Assembly: GCA_030068145.1 (NCBI GenBank)
Contig: JAPJBO010000592.1
Coordinates: forward strand, 62,001 to 126,000
Length of the DNA stretch: 64,000 bases
DNA from: Diplonema papillatum
Lineage: Eukaryota; Euglenozoa; Diplonemea; Diplonemida; Diplonemidae
Reading direction: 5' to 3'
Position numbers and translations under genes: made by a program. The notes under the pieces are model-generated. The model was given only the letters and a program-made list of their open reading frames with translations. It ran no database searches and was not told the DNA's origin. Positions 10,041 through 20,672 of this stretch are shown here, one piece after another (within the stretch, counting starts at the first letter, position 1; the number at the start of each line of letters is the position of its first letter).

Positions 10041-10640
10041 CAGGGTCGAAAGGGCCTTCCCCCCCAAAAAATAAGACTCCAGATACGCAAACTCTTTCGA
10101 ACGCTGCACACGGGTACGGGTATCCTTCAAGTGACCTCTAACTATCTGTTGCATACGCGTATCCGGATCTGAAAGCCGAAGACTTTGTAACACTTTACCG
10201 CAACCGAAGTCGCGAACCGGGTTCGGCTTGCACTGCAAAAGCAGCATAATTGTGTCTTGCGCCCGAGCGCGGAATTCCGCCACCCGCCATTCGGCTAGAG
10301 TGCAAGAACACAATTGCGAAGCGTACTACAAACGGATAGTGTTACAAAGGCGAACGAATCATGCGAGAACCTATGGAGGGGCCCCTCGACAGCTTTCAGA
10401 ACACGGCATAGTAAGTCAAGAGTCGGATAAGCGTGTGCACATTCTACTCCCGTTTGATCTGCATTTTCCACCTTTCCCCCCTGTCTTTGATCTGTTGCGT
10501 GTATTTGCGGGGCTCTCTCTATAAGTCTAGAGCCAATACCACATCTAAGGACGGCAGCAGGTGACCGCTAAGCGGAGCGCATCAGACGACGCAACGTGTT
10601 GCAACTGGCGTGTAAAGGGAAAGCAAAGGGGGTAGTCGGT
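10041..10640. other. Spacer, no gene seen
   Basis: Short frames only. It separates the RT-USP 3' end from the MULE-OTU transposon remnant. Confidence 0.4.
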
Positions 10641-10644
10641 TTCA

Positions 10645-11970
10645 ATCCGAAACGGAGCGCCTCCGCTTCTGGCTTCCAGTTTTTGCGGCCGCTTTCTTGG
10701 AGGCTGGCTTTCCGGCCGCTTTCTTGGCAGCTGGCTTTGCGCTAGGCGCTGGAGCTGGCGCTGCCGGTGGCAATCTAGCATTAAACCGCAGATGCATTCT
10801 TACCTTGCGGAGCGCTGCCGACGGTTTCCCCCGTATTAGGGTGAAGTGGTCGCTCATGCCCAACAAGTCGTCTTCGTGTATCAGATACACTGTCGACAAT
10901 CTTCACCTGGAATACGATAGCCGCCAATAAAACGGCTTGTGTGTCCGCCCACGCTTTTCTCGCAGACTGCAGACGAACCCAACAGTCAAACTTGGACTCG
11001 TGTTCGTTGTGGAGGTCAATGGCTGCCCCGTCTTCTATTCGCTGTTTGAACAGCTCTCTCGTATTCAAATCCAAGTTGTCTAACTCTTGGAAAAGGATTG
11101 TGCGCAATGTGTGCCCTCCGTGGTCGTCACCGTTGTGCGAAGAAAAGAACATGTTCTGGCAGTTGGGTACGTTGGCGAGGCTGCTATAGAAACAGTCGCC
11201 ATCTCCGGCCACCAATACCAATTCCGTTCCGGTGTTCTGCACCCAGGTGAGCACAGAGGACAAATGCAGCTTTGGTTTCGCTTTGGACGAATGCTTTTTG
11301 TTTGCTGGTTTGGGAACAGGCACCGGCGGTGCTGGTTCTTCCCCCTTGTCGTCCTTCTTTGCCTGTAGGGGCGGCTTCGTGCACGTAACCTTATAGTGCC
11401 CCTTTGAGCCGCACCTGGTGCACGTGACTTGCCGCTTCTTGGCATCCCTGAAAGGCAATTCGTCATCGTCGACCTCCCCTCGGCTCGGGATGCGCTTTTC
11501 TTTTGGTCGACCTGACGATCTCTTGGGTCGCGGGGGTGCAAGATTGTCGAGCGCAAGGGTCTTTATATCGTGCACAGTCGGAACGCTGATGTCGTAAAAC
11601 TCCCGTAACGATCCCACCGTGTACTTGCTGTCGACAAGGGCCAAGGGATGGACCTTTCTCTGGCCGCAAGCACACACGATGTGCACACACGGAAACGGCG
11701 ACACGCACTGGCCAATGCATGAGCACTTGTACACGGTGCCATTGCTTAAAACGCGCACCCTGTGCTTTACTCCGCTTTTCGCTTCGTTTACCTCGTACTC
11801 TGCTTGTCCGGCAGGCGTGGCAGAGAAACCCCGAGCAAGGTACTCAATTTTCCCCAACCTCTTCTCGACCCATGGAACAAATGTAGAGGCATCTCTCTGT
11901 GCGTACTGCCCTGCTCTTGCTGAATACAGATGCATGAGACTGTGTCGCGGTGAAGTCAGCAGCACTTGCA
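10645..11970 (-). pseudogene. MULE-type transposase C-terminus fused to an OTU cysteine protease (one frameshift)
   Basis: Reading down the minus strand: a MULE-like helical segment; a SWIM zinc finger (C83-x-C85 ... C95-x-H97, 'YKCSCIGQC...PCVHIVC'); a CCHC knuckle (CTRCGSKGHYKVTC, residues 184-197); a Lys/Pro linker; then an OTU-family protease with the Asp-Cys motif DGDCFYSSL (D257, C260) and the helix 'AWADTQAVLLAA'. The expected catalytic His (SDHFTLI) is present but in another frame, reached by a 1-nt shift near 10893; that frame ends in an Ala/Lys tail at 10645. The DDE catalytic core of the transposase is missing. OTU domains in MULEs are known in plants and protists. The inferred role is removal of ubiquitin-like marks by the element's own protein. 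Confidence 0.8.
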
Positions 11971-11984
11971 AATTGCGCTTTCAT

Positions 11985-12383
11985 GACGACACCTCCAACA
12001 GGACTCGCCTCAACTGTGTGTGAATCAACAGACTCAACCGCAACGTCTGCCTGAGGCGGACCGGCTAAGGGAGAAGGAACGGCGGGTACAGTGGCAGCGG
12101 GAGGCACGGCAGGGCTGGTCCAGGTTGGTGGGTAGTTGTGGATCGTTACAGGGGTGGGGGCGGGAGCGCTATGCCGCGCGTGAAGATCAAGGAGGGCCCC
12201 GTAGAGAATTGCCGGAGACAACTGCGCGCCAACGATGTGTCCCACGTCTGTAACCGCTGCATAAGCAACGATGGCACACAGCTCCTTCTGCGAAGCAATG
12301 CTCGCCAATTGGCTACCCAGAGCCGCGATTGTCGAAGCTGATGACATTTTCAATTGATTTACCCACTGATCTTTATCCTGCAA
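11985..12383 (-). pseudogene. N-terminal ORF possibly belonging to the MULE-OTU element
   Basis: An open frame from 12383 with a good ATG at about 12347 ('MSSASTIAALGSQLASIAS') encodes an Ala-rich helix and a Pro/Ala/Val linker. It then runs into the SWIM-OTU region in a different frame. It may be the authentic N-terminus of the element joined to its C-terminus by an internal deletion that removed the DDE core. No domain recognised; the assignment is by position only. Confidence 0.35.
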
Positions 12384-12439
12384 TTTGAGGACTGTTACGA
12401 AGCCACTTGAAGCTGAAACTCACGTTCGAATGTGATCTT

Positions 12440-12531
12440 ATAGAATTTTTTTCGAATTCTTTTCGAATTCTTTTCGAATTTTTTTCGAATTTTTTTCGAA
12501 TGTTTTTCAGAATTTTTTCAAATTTTTTGGC
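12440..12531. repeat. T-rich TTTTTCGAATTC array
   Basis: Seven TTCGAA-centred words (palindromic) in a T-rich run directly beside the MULE-OTU N-terminal ORF and before a foldback. It may be the element's end. Confidence 0.6.
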
Positions 12532-12540
12532 CCCAGTATC

Positions 12541-12722
12541 TTGGGTCCAAAACAAATTTGGTGCCCTTATATCCCGGTTCAAAACAAATTTGGTGCCCTT
12601 ATATCCCGGTCCGGGATATAAGGGCACATATTTGTTTTGAACCGGGATATAAGGGCACCAATTTTGTTTTGAACCGGGATATAAGGGCACATATTTGTTA
12701 GGGGCGGGATATAAGGGAAATT
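12541..12722. repeat. CCCTTATATCCCGG foldback, three units per arm
   Basis: Two to three units of GGTGCCCTTATATCCCGGTT/CAAAACAAATT face inverted units from 12614 on. This is the same repeat family as 9143-9243 and 33460-33535. Confidence 0.75.
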
Positions 12723-12849
12723 TACCTTTTTATTATTTGGTGAAACTTTGTATGAGCCCCCCCCCCTCCCCCAGTGCTGATGCTAAGGCCCCTAAACTCG
12801 GCATCGTTGTCAGCCGGACGGCAACGAGGGTGGGTGGGCCCCCTAAACA

Positions 12850-13620
12850 CCCCCCCCCGGGACACAACCGCTGAGGCTCAGAGCAGTTGTTGCCCACGCA
12901 GGACGAGACAACGCGGGACACTACACTGTACACGTGTTAAACGATACCCCATACAATGACGCAAGATGGACACACTTCGACAACGCCAACATCACGCATT
13001 CAGCCAATCGCGGCTACACCGACCAGAGTACGAATGTACTCTTCTATACGTTTGACCCAACAGAACCTGTACACGAACCGGTTCCCTGCCACCTCGACGA
13101 CGACGCAATGACAAACTCAACACCGCACACCGCACTTCAGACCCCAACGCGCACGGGGAACGAAACCGCACAACGCAGCTCTCAATCCACCACCGACGTC
13201 CCATCATCCGACAAGAGCAGCGGCACTGCCACGCCAACCCAACAAATTCTCGAAGAAATGCGTGGCCTAGAGCCTACTCCGGGCCACACGCCCGACACGG
13301 AGGCACTCCAATGTCCGAACTGCCACACACGAACGACGAAAACTGGCACTGCAATAAAAGGCATCCACGGCCTGAGCATCCACCTGCGTTTTTGCAAGAA
13401 GAAACTACGACGCACACCACCACGCCACAGCACCACGCCTGCAAGCTCAGCAGGCAAAAGGGAGATTTGCCCGTACTGTCACAGCGACGGACAGACACCG
13501 AACAAACCACAATTCACAAGCCTACGACACCACAAACCGTGGTGCAAAACTAAACACCGCAAACCAGGAGCTACGACCAGAAACCAGCCACGATGCCAGA
13601 GTGCATTCAGAGTACCTTAA
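12850..13620 (+). pseudogene. RT-USP retroelement family, 5'-truncated copy: USP His-box and zinc fingers
   Basis: Directly after a C tract (12851-12858) the frame encodes the end of a USP-type peptidase: 'LRLRAVVAHAGRDNAGHYTV' (His box, GHY) and 'RWTHFDNANI' (the WxxFD segment). A Ser/Thr linker and two Cys/His fingers follow (CPNC...HLRFC, about 13312-13395; CPYC...H..WC, about 13470-13540), ending '...FRVP' at TAA 13620. The same architecture and the same final residues occur at 34.5-36.07 kb. The RT and the USP Cys box are missing, as expected for a 5'-truncated retrocopy. No frameshift was seen in what remains. Confidence 0.8.
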
Positions 13621-14055
13621 CTGCGGAGGACAACAAGCAGTCGCCACTTACTCAAGAAAGAATTTTTTCTTAGCAGCAAACAGTTCACACATAAACTACA
13701 GCTAGGTCTACAACCAGTTGCTGAGTTTTCACCACTACTACTACACCTGCTGTTGCCAAACCTTCTCTTTCTACTACCCGACCCTCCCCACCGCACGTCC
13801 TCCTCAACCTAAAAGAAAGTAAGAACGCATATTACAGACCGATACGAGCTGCATGGCAACCCCTGCTCAACATGCATGCGCGTGGGGGGCCCAAGGCTAA
13901 ATTCAAAGCGAATTTCTTCTTGGTGTCGGTCGCAACACTTACAAACATGGCTAGCCGTAGTTAAAGTGTATAAGCATACCTACTACCCTCATACCACCCG
14001 CCTCACAGCTCAATGGTCAACCGGAGACCCTAAAACACCGAACCTCTAAACCACA
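13621..14055 (+). mobile_element. 3' UTR and end of RT-USP copy
   Basis: It aligns in order with the 3' end of the 33.5-kb copy: 'ctgcggaggacaacaagcag', the 95-nt structured element (13837-13931), then 'ggagaccctaaaacaccgaa' near 14020-14045. Ends are approximate. Confidence 0.65.
13837..13931 (+). ncRNA. Conserved 95-nt 3' element, copy 2
   Basis: GACCGATAC pairs with GTGTCGGTC. The inner stem is TGCATG/CATGCA, replacing TTACA/TGTAA and CTACATG/CATGTAG of other copies (compensating changes), around an unchanged GGCAACCCCTGCTCAA loop. Confidence 0.65.
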
Positions 14056-14289
14056 ATGAACGCTAGGAAATTTGTGTACAGTCTCCTTCTACAGTTCTTC
14101 AAATCCTTTCTGCTTAGATCGGTTGTCACATTCTTGCTTGACGAAGAGACAACCGAGACAGCCGAGCAGCAGATAGCAAGAAAAAGCGGGCCAGGATACC
14201 CAGTCTGAGCGCTGAAGTTGGAAGACACCGTCCTTTTTGACTCAGCTCAATGCAGTTTCACTGTATTTCACTGGTTATTCTACTGGGAG

Positions 14290-14362
14290 AGCTAGTTATA
14301 TAACTAGCAGAGCTAGTTACATAACTAGCACGCGCTAGTTATAGAACTAGCTCTGCTAGTTA
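14290..14362. repeat. Left CTAGTTAT palindromic subterminal array
   Basis: Five CTAGTTAT / ATAACTAG words in 73 bp; mirrored by a looser array at the right end (16672-16740). Confidence 0.8.
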
Positions 14363-14579
14363 TATGGTACGATGCCAAAAGGGGGGGGGGGGGGGGGGTT
14401 TGGGCAGATGTTTTCTGGCACAGTAAGATACTGGACAAGTGGGGTATAGGACCTACGGCCCCCCAAAAACCATGTTTGCGAGCCGATTTCGAGCTCAAAT
14501 GCTCTCGGCGAGCCTTCTTTTGAGCACAAAACGCGGTTTTTCTGGATTTCGAGGCCCCAGGTAGGGTAACGCCTGTACA

Positions 14580-16430
14580 ATGACTTTGATACAGCACCCA
14601 CCCACCAAAGGAACTGAACAAAATCTTAAAATGCGCGACTCGGGAATGCGTTTTGTCGAAACATCGGTTGAAGAATTCGCGAGGCAAGACGCGTATACGA
14701 AGTACGATAAGTCATCGGGCACCATGAAGAGACGCTTCAAAGTGACGAGAGCCTTTCTGGAGAAGGTCGCAGGAGCTGACCCGATCGGGTTCGTTGTATC
14801 TCTGTGTACAGAGACTGAGAAGGCCCGAATCTGGCGTGAGTTATCCGGTTCATTTCCTGAAACGTTCAACAGCATCACGCACGAGCTGACACGGCGCAAG
14901 ATCGTGCAGGGTTTGGGATGGGTGAGGCAGCGGTACGCGGTAGTGGGCATGAAAGTTGGGGACAAGCTGTGGGCCAACAGACAGAACGGGGAAGAGGTGG
15001 CAAGAGGCGGGCGACCAACAAAGGTGACCCCGGAAATGAGGCAGCAGGCATTCGACGATCACGAGCAGGCATCGACACCAACGTCACGTGTCATCAAAAA
15101 GCTTTGCACCGCAGACGAGACGGTTGTCGCACAGAACGTTCTCGTACCCTTCCAGCTGGTGTACGAAGAAAGCGACCTGAATCAAAAGGTGTCGTACACC
15201 ACGTACCGCCGGCTACGTGGAGCCCAGTTCCAGCACCTTTCTCGACGGACCGATGTGTGTGACACCTGTGCAGAAGGGAACATGATTAACAATCGCCTTC
15301 GTGAGTACATTGCCAGTAACAAGAAGTGGCTCACTTCGCAGTACTGGCGATCAGACGCGAGCCCCTTTTTTCTGTTCGGCGCTTTGGACGAACCTACTAT
15401 TCCCCCCCAAGTCAAGAGCAGTTTAGCAGTTATGTTGCACCAGCTCATGGAAGTCCAGCTTCATCAGGAATCTGCGGCACGACAGAGGGCAGCTTACAAT
15501 GCTCACCTCAAGAACCCACCACCCGGCTGTGTCGTGGTGACATTCGACTTTAAGCAGAAGGGAAAGTTGCCGATGCTGCCAGAAGAGCCTGGTCAGCTTT
15601 TTTACAACCAGGGGGCCTTCTCTCTCCTTGGGTTTGGCTTGCATTGGACAACTGGTGATTCGACCAAACGCCAGCACATTGACATACTGATGCGCACGCA
15701 CAATCAGTGCTCGTTTGCCGCAGTGCGTGCTCTGGAGCGGGCAAAGGAATTCTTTCCGGAAGACAAAAAGTGTGTTTACTGGTGTGATTCTGGTAGGCAT
15801 TTCCGAAGCCTCCTCTTCATCAGTCGCCTTCTCGAAGAAAAATCGACGGCTTCGATAAACTTCTTTGAGGGCGGGCACGGCAAGAACGACCGTGACCAGC
15901 ACTTCGGCTCTGTTAGCCGGGCACTCGACATGGCATCCCGCAAGAACGCCGTGCAAACGTTGAACGATGTCAAAGGAGTGATAGAAAGGATTGCTTGCAC
16001 AGCGGCAGTTCAAGTTCGTATCCGTTCACAAACCGCCACTTTCAACGTCAGAAAGATAGGGAACGTCATGGTCATCGGGTCATATGAGAAAGACAGCCTT
16101 GGCAATGTGACAGTTCATGACTTCAGTGGTGAACCGGGGTGCAAACTTCGAGCGAAAACCCGCCCTGTGGCCTTCACGTTCACGCCAAAGGTCTCGGACA
16201 AGCTGCCGCTGTGCAACTCAGATAGTGAGTGTGACGTACTGAGTAGCAGGAGTGAGTGCTCGTCATCTAGCTCAAGCGAAGGTCTGAAAGGAAGGCTCCA
16301 TAAAAAGCGGCTCAAGAAGAAACAGGTTTTCGACGAGCTGGCTGCGAAAGACCAAAAAGAGGCTAAGAGAGCAAGAACCACTGGCAGGAAACCTGTAGCA
16401 AAGTCAGCAAGTCGCGGCACGAAGCGGTAG
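14580..16430 (+). CDS. Putative DDE-type transposase, superfamily not recognised
   Basis: 616 residues, uninterrupted, starting 27 bp inside the left inverted repeat and ending 58 bp before the right one, which itself argues that it is the transposase. Visible features: 'GRPTKVTPE' HTH-like start at about 144-152; a C-x2-C pair (DVCDTCAEG, 226-233); a likely RNase H-fold core with D323 (TFDFKQK), D403 (YWCDSGRHFRS) and a Gly/His block GHGKNDRDQHFG (432-443) whose Asp residues could supply the third acidic residue; a Ser-rich and then Lys/Arg-rich C-terminus (from about 548). The role (strand cleavage and transfer) is inferred from context. I cannot name the superfamily; it does not look like MULE, hAT, piggyBac or mariner by motif. 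Confidence 0.75.
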   Translation: MTLIQHPPTKGTEQNLKMRDSGMRFVETSVEEFARQDAYTKYDKSSGTMKRRFKVTRAFLEKVAGADPIGFVVSLCTETEKARIWRELSGSFPETFNSITHELTRRKIVQGLGWVRQRYAVVGMKVGDKLWANRQNGEEVARGGRPTKVTPEMRQQAFDDHEQASTPTSRVIKKLCTADETVVAQNVLVPFQLVYEESDLNQKVSYTTYRRLRGAQFQHLSRRTDVCDTCAEGNMINNRLREYIASNKKWLTSQYWRSDASPFFLFGALDEPTIPPQVKSSLAVMLHQLMEVQLHQESAARQRAAYNAHLKNPPPGCVVVTFDFKQKGKLPMLPEEPGQLFYNQGAFSLLGFGLHWTTGDSTKRQHIDILMRTHNQCSFAAVRALERAKEFFPEDKKCVYWCDSGRHFRSLLFISRLLEEKSTASINFFEGGHGKNDRDQHFGSVSRALDMASRKNAVQTLNDVKGVIERIACTAAVQVRIRSQTATFNVRKIGNVMVIGSYEKDSLGNVTVHDFSGEPGCKLRAKTRPVAFTFTPKVSDKLPLCNSDSECDVLSSRSECSSSSSSEGLKGRLHKKRLKKKQVFDELAAKDQKEAKRARTTGRKPVAKSASRGTKR

Positions 16431-16744
16431 CCAACTCGATGGTATTCCGCTGCTCTTTTCCTTCCTTCATCAGAATCAATCAAGGGACATCGAAATCCAG
16501 AAAAACAGCGTTTTGTGCTCAAAAGAAGGCTCGCCGAGAGCATTTGAGCTCGAAATCGGCTCGCAAACATGGTTTTTGGGGGGGTGTGGGTCCTATACCC
16601 CACTTGCCCAGTATCTTACTATGCCAGAAAACATCTGCCCAACCCCCCCCTTTTGGCATCGTACCATATGCTAGTTGCTAGTTATGTCCGAGCAAGTTAT
16701 AAATTTCACTAGTCATTGAGCTAGTTAATAACTAGTGAAACCCC

Positions 16745-19399
16745 ATAACTAGTGCGTCGTGTTGAGAAACCTTGTATTTTATGGTATTTTTTGAACTTGT
16801 ATTTTTTGTATTTTTTGTATTGTTTGAACCCGGAATTTGTAATTTTTGTATTTTTTGGATTTTTGGAATTTTGGAGTTTTTGATTTTTTGGGAATGTTGG
16901 GGGGTCCCGGTGTTCTCTGCCGGGACGGGTTTCGTGTGGGTTGGAGTGTTCCCCAGCTGATGAGGAATATTTTGGGGCAAAACACCACCCGAAGGATGTT
17001 AGTCCGACGTAGCAACCCCAGCAAGTGGTGAAAAGTGGTGCTCATCGTACTATTTGTTGGATAAATAGCTACTACTACTAGTAGGGGCTATTCTCTGGAA
17101 TGTCGATTCCCCAAATGAATCTGCATGTATGCCCCGGAATGTCTGAAGTTGAAAGGGACAGCATGCAGCAATGCATCAGATGTGTTTTTGCAAGCCTTTC
17201 TTCACTGTGGATCCTCTGTTCCGCACAGTGCTTCGAAATGTGCGCCGAATTTCACAAGGCGCGCACTTTCTCCCGACAGCACCAGCAAAGTGATTCCTTA
17301 CTTTGCCAAGGATTCCAAGGAGATATTTGCTGTGCGTAGAAGACGGTAGAAATGACTCTATCAGATGCGAGCAGAGAGATACGTGAGTGCGTCATGATGA
17401 GGCTCCACCAGGATTCCTCTGGGCTGGCTCTTGGAAGTGTTTGCAACTGAGGCTAACAGTGTCCAAAAAGCCCGCGCAGCGGGGAAAAAACTTTGAGGTG
17501 TTTTTGTCACCCCCTGTGTTTAAGATCGTCCACTGCTGGCAATCCATAAAATACCAAAAAATACAAAAAATCACGGTTGTGATACGAATTGTTTATTGTA
17601 TTTTATTGTATTTTTATTGGTGTGATCCATATGCCCGGTGCAAACCCGGCAAAAAAACCGGCACAAACCCGGAAAAACTCAAGGGGGGTCCGATTTTTTA
17701 TTTTGCACCAACCCTTCAGGTTGTGGCAGGTGATCGCTGCAATCAAGCTAAACCGAGTGCACCAGTCCTGTCGAGTAAAAACCAACACCAATTAATATGT
17801 AAGGCGGCACCGAAAGTGTAGGTCCACCGCAGAGAAGGTACCCGGAATGCTTTGCCATTGCAGCGCTGAATGCACATCGCTGACAGACAGGAACCACTAT
17901 TTTCCAAAGCCTCCAGAGGGCAAGCCCGGTTGTGCTTGACACAACGGACTACAACCGACCACCAGCCAGCAATTGCCTCAAACTCCCCCGATACTACGGG
18001 AACCGAGGAGCCTAGTACAAGCAGATTAACCCTCTGCCCTCGCTGTTTCCAAATGAAGCATCATTTCCAAATTCGTGTGTCATGCTGGCTCTTGCCGGAT
18101 GCTAGCGAGCGAGCGTTACTCTGATGAGTCTCATGCTTCTGCAATTCCCATAGACTATCGCGTCTGGCCGCGGTCTTCATCGTTCCCAGAGCCAAGACAT
18201 CCACCGATAAGTGCAATTGATGTCACCCTCGATCAACCGCAGTTGAGCCGAGGGGAACAGTTGTTTTGCCTTTCCGATTGCTCGGGATTTTTGATTTCCT
18301 TCATGACCATGTTTGAATGAGTCGGTGTTTCCTCGTCTTTACACTTCTTCTTCAATTGTTTAACCCCAACGTCCGGGTGCGGCCCCGTTTCTCCGCTCCT
18401 CTGCTCTTCTGCTTCACCTCATGCTTCCATCCGGGCCTGCCTGCGCTTCCAGTCCGCTGGGTATTGTTCCTGGGGTATCTTCCATTACGGGTCCCCGTTT
18501 TCGAGCGACCTGCCTGAGGTACGGCACGCTCTCTCGCTTGCCATCTTGCCTGCTCGCAGAACGGCCTCGAATGCCTGCATTTACGGCACTCATCGTCTGC
18601 ATCGATGCTGCATCCGCGGTACGTGCTTACTTTTCAGTCGACAACTACTGCTCCCGACACATTGAGCTAATGCTAACTCCACTGCAGAACTGTCTCTGCT
18701 AATTACGTGACGCTTGTTTGCACGCAGTTGCGCGTCCACGAACGCCACGCACCCATGCTCGGTAGCCATTCCTCCCAGCTGCCGGGGTTGTTGGTACCCG
18801 CATTTCGGAGTGCATCGAAACCCCTGCAGAGCTCAAACAGCGGCTTGGTCAGCCACAGTTTGAAAGGATGCGGAACCAAAGGTAGCAGTCCATCTTAAGC
18901 CATCCGACAGCACCTTCTAGGCGAGAGGGAAAACCGGTTGTACTTGATGGGCGGGGAACCCGCCCGTCCGAACCGCTTGTTGCCGACTTCTGTTCCGATG
19001 GCACAGCCGAGCGGGTTGAGTGTGGGAACTTCTGTCCCTCGTTCTGATCCGATGAAGATGCTGCTTCTCTTTCCGTTTTCCAAGCTACAGAAGGGGCCTC
19101 AAACCGACAAAATATTCACGATACCGAAGCCCATAGGCTGAACATAACAGAAGGGCGAGGGACCGCAAAGAGCGGGACAAACCCCCACGAGCACCAGACG
19201 ATCATGAAACGTGGCAAAATCCACCGCGAAGCCTGAAATCTCCACGACCAAGGGTGCTATCGGGTGCTGGGGAGACAAAAATAAAAACCCCGGACCCCCC
19301 CCCCCCCCCGAACAATCCTTCACTAAATCCGCGGTTAAATAACCGTGGGGTGACGTTTACCTCGCGGCCTTTGTCCGGATCCCCCGGAATGCCCACGAC
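16745..19399. other. AT-rich low-complexity stretch, then spacer without a clear gene
   Basis: 16780-16900 and 17545-17620 are TTTTTGTATTTTT-type runs. 'aacccggcaaaaaaaccggc'-like words at 17640-17680 recur near 20520. Short frames at 17100-18900 show no domains. A C tract followed by the 35-bp 'gaacaatcc...' repeat lies at 19297-19344. Confidence 0.4.
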
Positions 19400-19743
19400 A
19401 TGACTGTCCGTGCCCCGTCACCCTCCATGGTGCTTCCTACTCAGGATCGGCTACCCGACTTGCCTGCACCCCCAGGTTCAGCCGGTAATTTGATGAGCCG
19501 GCAGTCGGAAGGATCACCTGACTCCTTCTGCCCCTTTGGTAATTCGCCACCCTGCCCGCCCTTGCCGGACTCCCAATGTCTGACACCGCATGGTCAGTTG
19601 TTTGAACAGCAGTTAACAGGTTCCCCGGTGCTGCGATGTCAACACTGCTCCGTCGAATGCACGAAGGATGGCCAGACGTTCCAAGGTCTGAGGGGACTCC
19701 GCGCGCATGAGAGACGTTGCCACCTCGCGGGTGTGAGATTCTG
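19400..19743 (+). pseudogene. Zinc-finger ORF related to the RT-USP family C-terminus
   Basis: A 114-codon frame, Pro/Ser-rich, with one finger near its end: 'LRCQHCSVECTKDGQTF' followed by 'QGLRGLRAHERRC'. Spacing (C-x2-C ... G-L-x2-H-x3-C) matches the fingers of the RT-USP proteins at 13.3 and 35.75 kb. The conserved 94-nt 3' element follows 340 bp downstream (20085), as in those copies. The first ATG (19400) lies just after a divergent junction, so this is probably a diverged, 5'-truncated member. Confidence 0.55.
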
Positions 19744-20084
19744 ATCCGCGTCGTTTGAGCCTCATCGGATTCTTGATTGCTGGCTGGTCTATATTTCACT
19801 CCGCACCCGTTTACCCTGACTAACGGGAAAAACTCGAAGTGTCTGTACGAGTGAACGCACACTAACATGAGAGGATGAAGGCACGTATATGCCGCCTGGC
19901 CCTGTGCTAGGCGTAGTTTGAGGTTGTACTTATTTCCGAACAACCTACCACGAGCTTATCCACCCACACCCCCATTTTTCCCCTTTCTTTTTATTTACTT
20001 TTTCCCGCCCGATGTCGCTGATGACTAACGGACCGTCGGACCCGTCCCAACGGGGGTGCTTATGGAAGCTGCAATGAAGGCTTA

Positions 20085-20178
20085 GACCGGTACGGGCTAC
20101 ATGGCAACCCCTGCTCAACATGTAGAACGTGGGGGGCCCTTGATCACATTCATTACGGGTGTGGTCGTGGTGTCGGTC
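20085..20178 (+). ncRNA. Conserved 94-nt 3' element, copy 3
   Basis: GACCGGTAC pairs with GTGTCGGTC (one G-U). A perfect 7-bp inner stem CTACATG/CATGTAG surrounds GCAACCCCTGCTCAA. Confidence 0.65.
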
Positions 20179-20420
20179 GCAATAGTCGCTTTGCTAGCCA
20201 AAGAGAGAGATAGAGAGAAAAAGAGCGCCAGAGAGAAAAGAAAAGATAACGTTATCTTCCGGAAAAGAAGGGTTACGCGAACCCCCGAAAAAATAATTAC
20301 CCCCCAAAAAAAATATACAGAAAAAAGTAAAAACACAAACCGACGGTGACCCCCAAAACCTTTTTCAACCTTTCCAACACCCTTCAAGCTAAACCATTAT
20401 ACAACGACCCCCCCCCCCCC

Positions 20421-20513
20421 GAACAATCCTTCACTAAATCCGCGGTTAAATAACCTGGCCTCAGTGGTGCAAGCACCACGCGCTCTTCAAACCCAAGAAA
20501 CATTTCCCCCCCC
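20421..20513. repeat. 93-bp dispersed repeat bounded by C tracts
   Basis: Equals the last 92 bp of both 562-bp repeats (6821-6912, 7445-7536), here isolated between C13 on the left and C8 on the right. A 35-bp piece also follows a C tract at 19310. Confidence 0.8.
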
Positions 20514-20559
20514 GGTACAAACCCGGCACGAACCCGGAAAAACTCCAGGGTGGATCACA

Positions 20560-20672
20560 CCATTTATTGTACAGATTTTCGTACATTATTGTATACAATA
20601 CTGTACAATAATACAATAATTTACAATAATGTACAAGAATGTACAATAATATACAATACATTATTGTACGAC
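20560..20672. repeat. TGTACAATAA palindromic array, copy 1
   Basis: Repeated TGTACAATAATGTACA-type words. A similar, longer array is at 21593-21765. Together they could be the two ends of one 1.2-kb element. Confidence 0.65.

Larger units (their letters stand above)
14251..16744 (+). mobile_element. DNA transposon with about 190-bp terminal inverted repeats, apparently complete
   Basis: The arm 14363-14553 (TATGGTACGATGCCAAAAGG ... GGATTTCGAGG) is matched by its reverse complement at 16489-16672, including an internal G/C tract, 'gggcagatgtttttctggca' and 'gagccgatttcgagctcaaa'-type blocks. Outside both arms lie CTAGTTAT-word arrays (14290-14362; 16672-16740) ending in TTTCACTRGTTATT. One uninterrupted 616-codon ORF fills the interior. 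Target-site duplications could not be fixed by eye. A relic of the same end occurs at 41875-41956. Confidence 0.85.

Noticed and set aside
18121-18160. CTGATGAG, as in a hammerhead ribozyme core
   Set aside because: No matching GAAA segment or closing stems nearby. The same check on the 95-nt 3' elements also found no hammerhead core.
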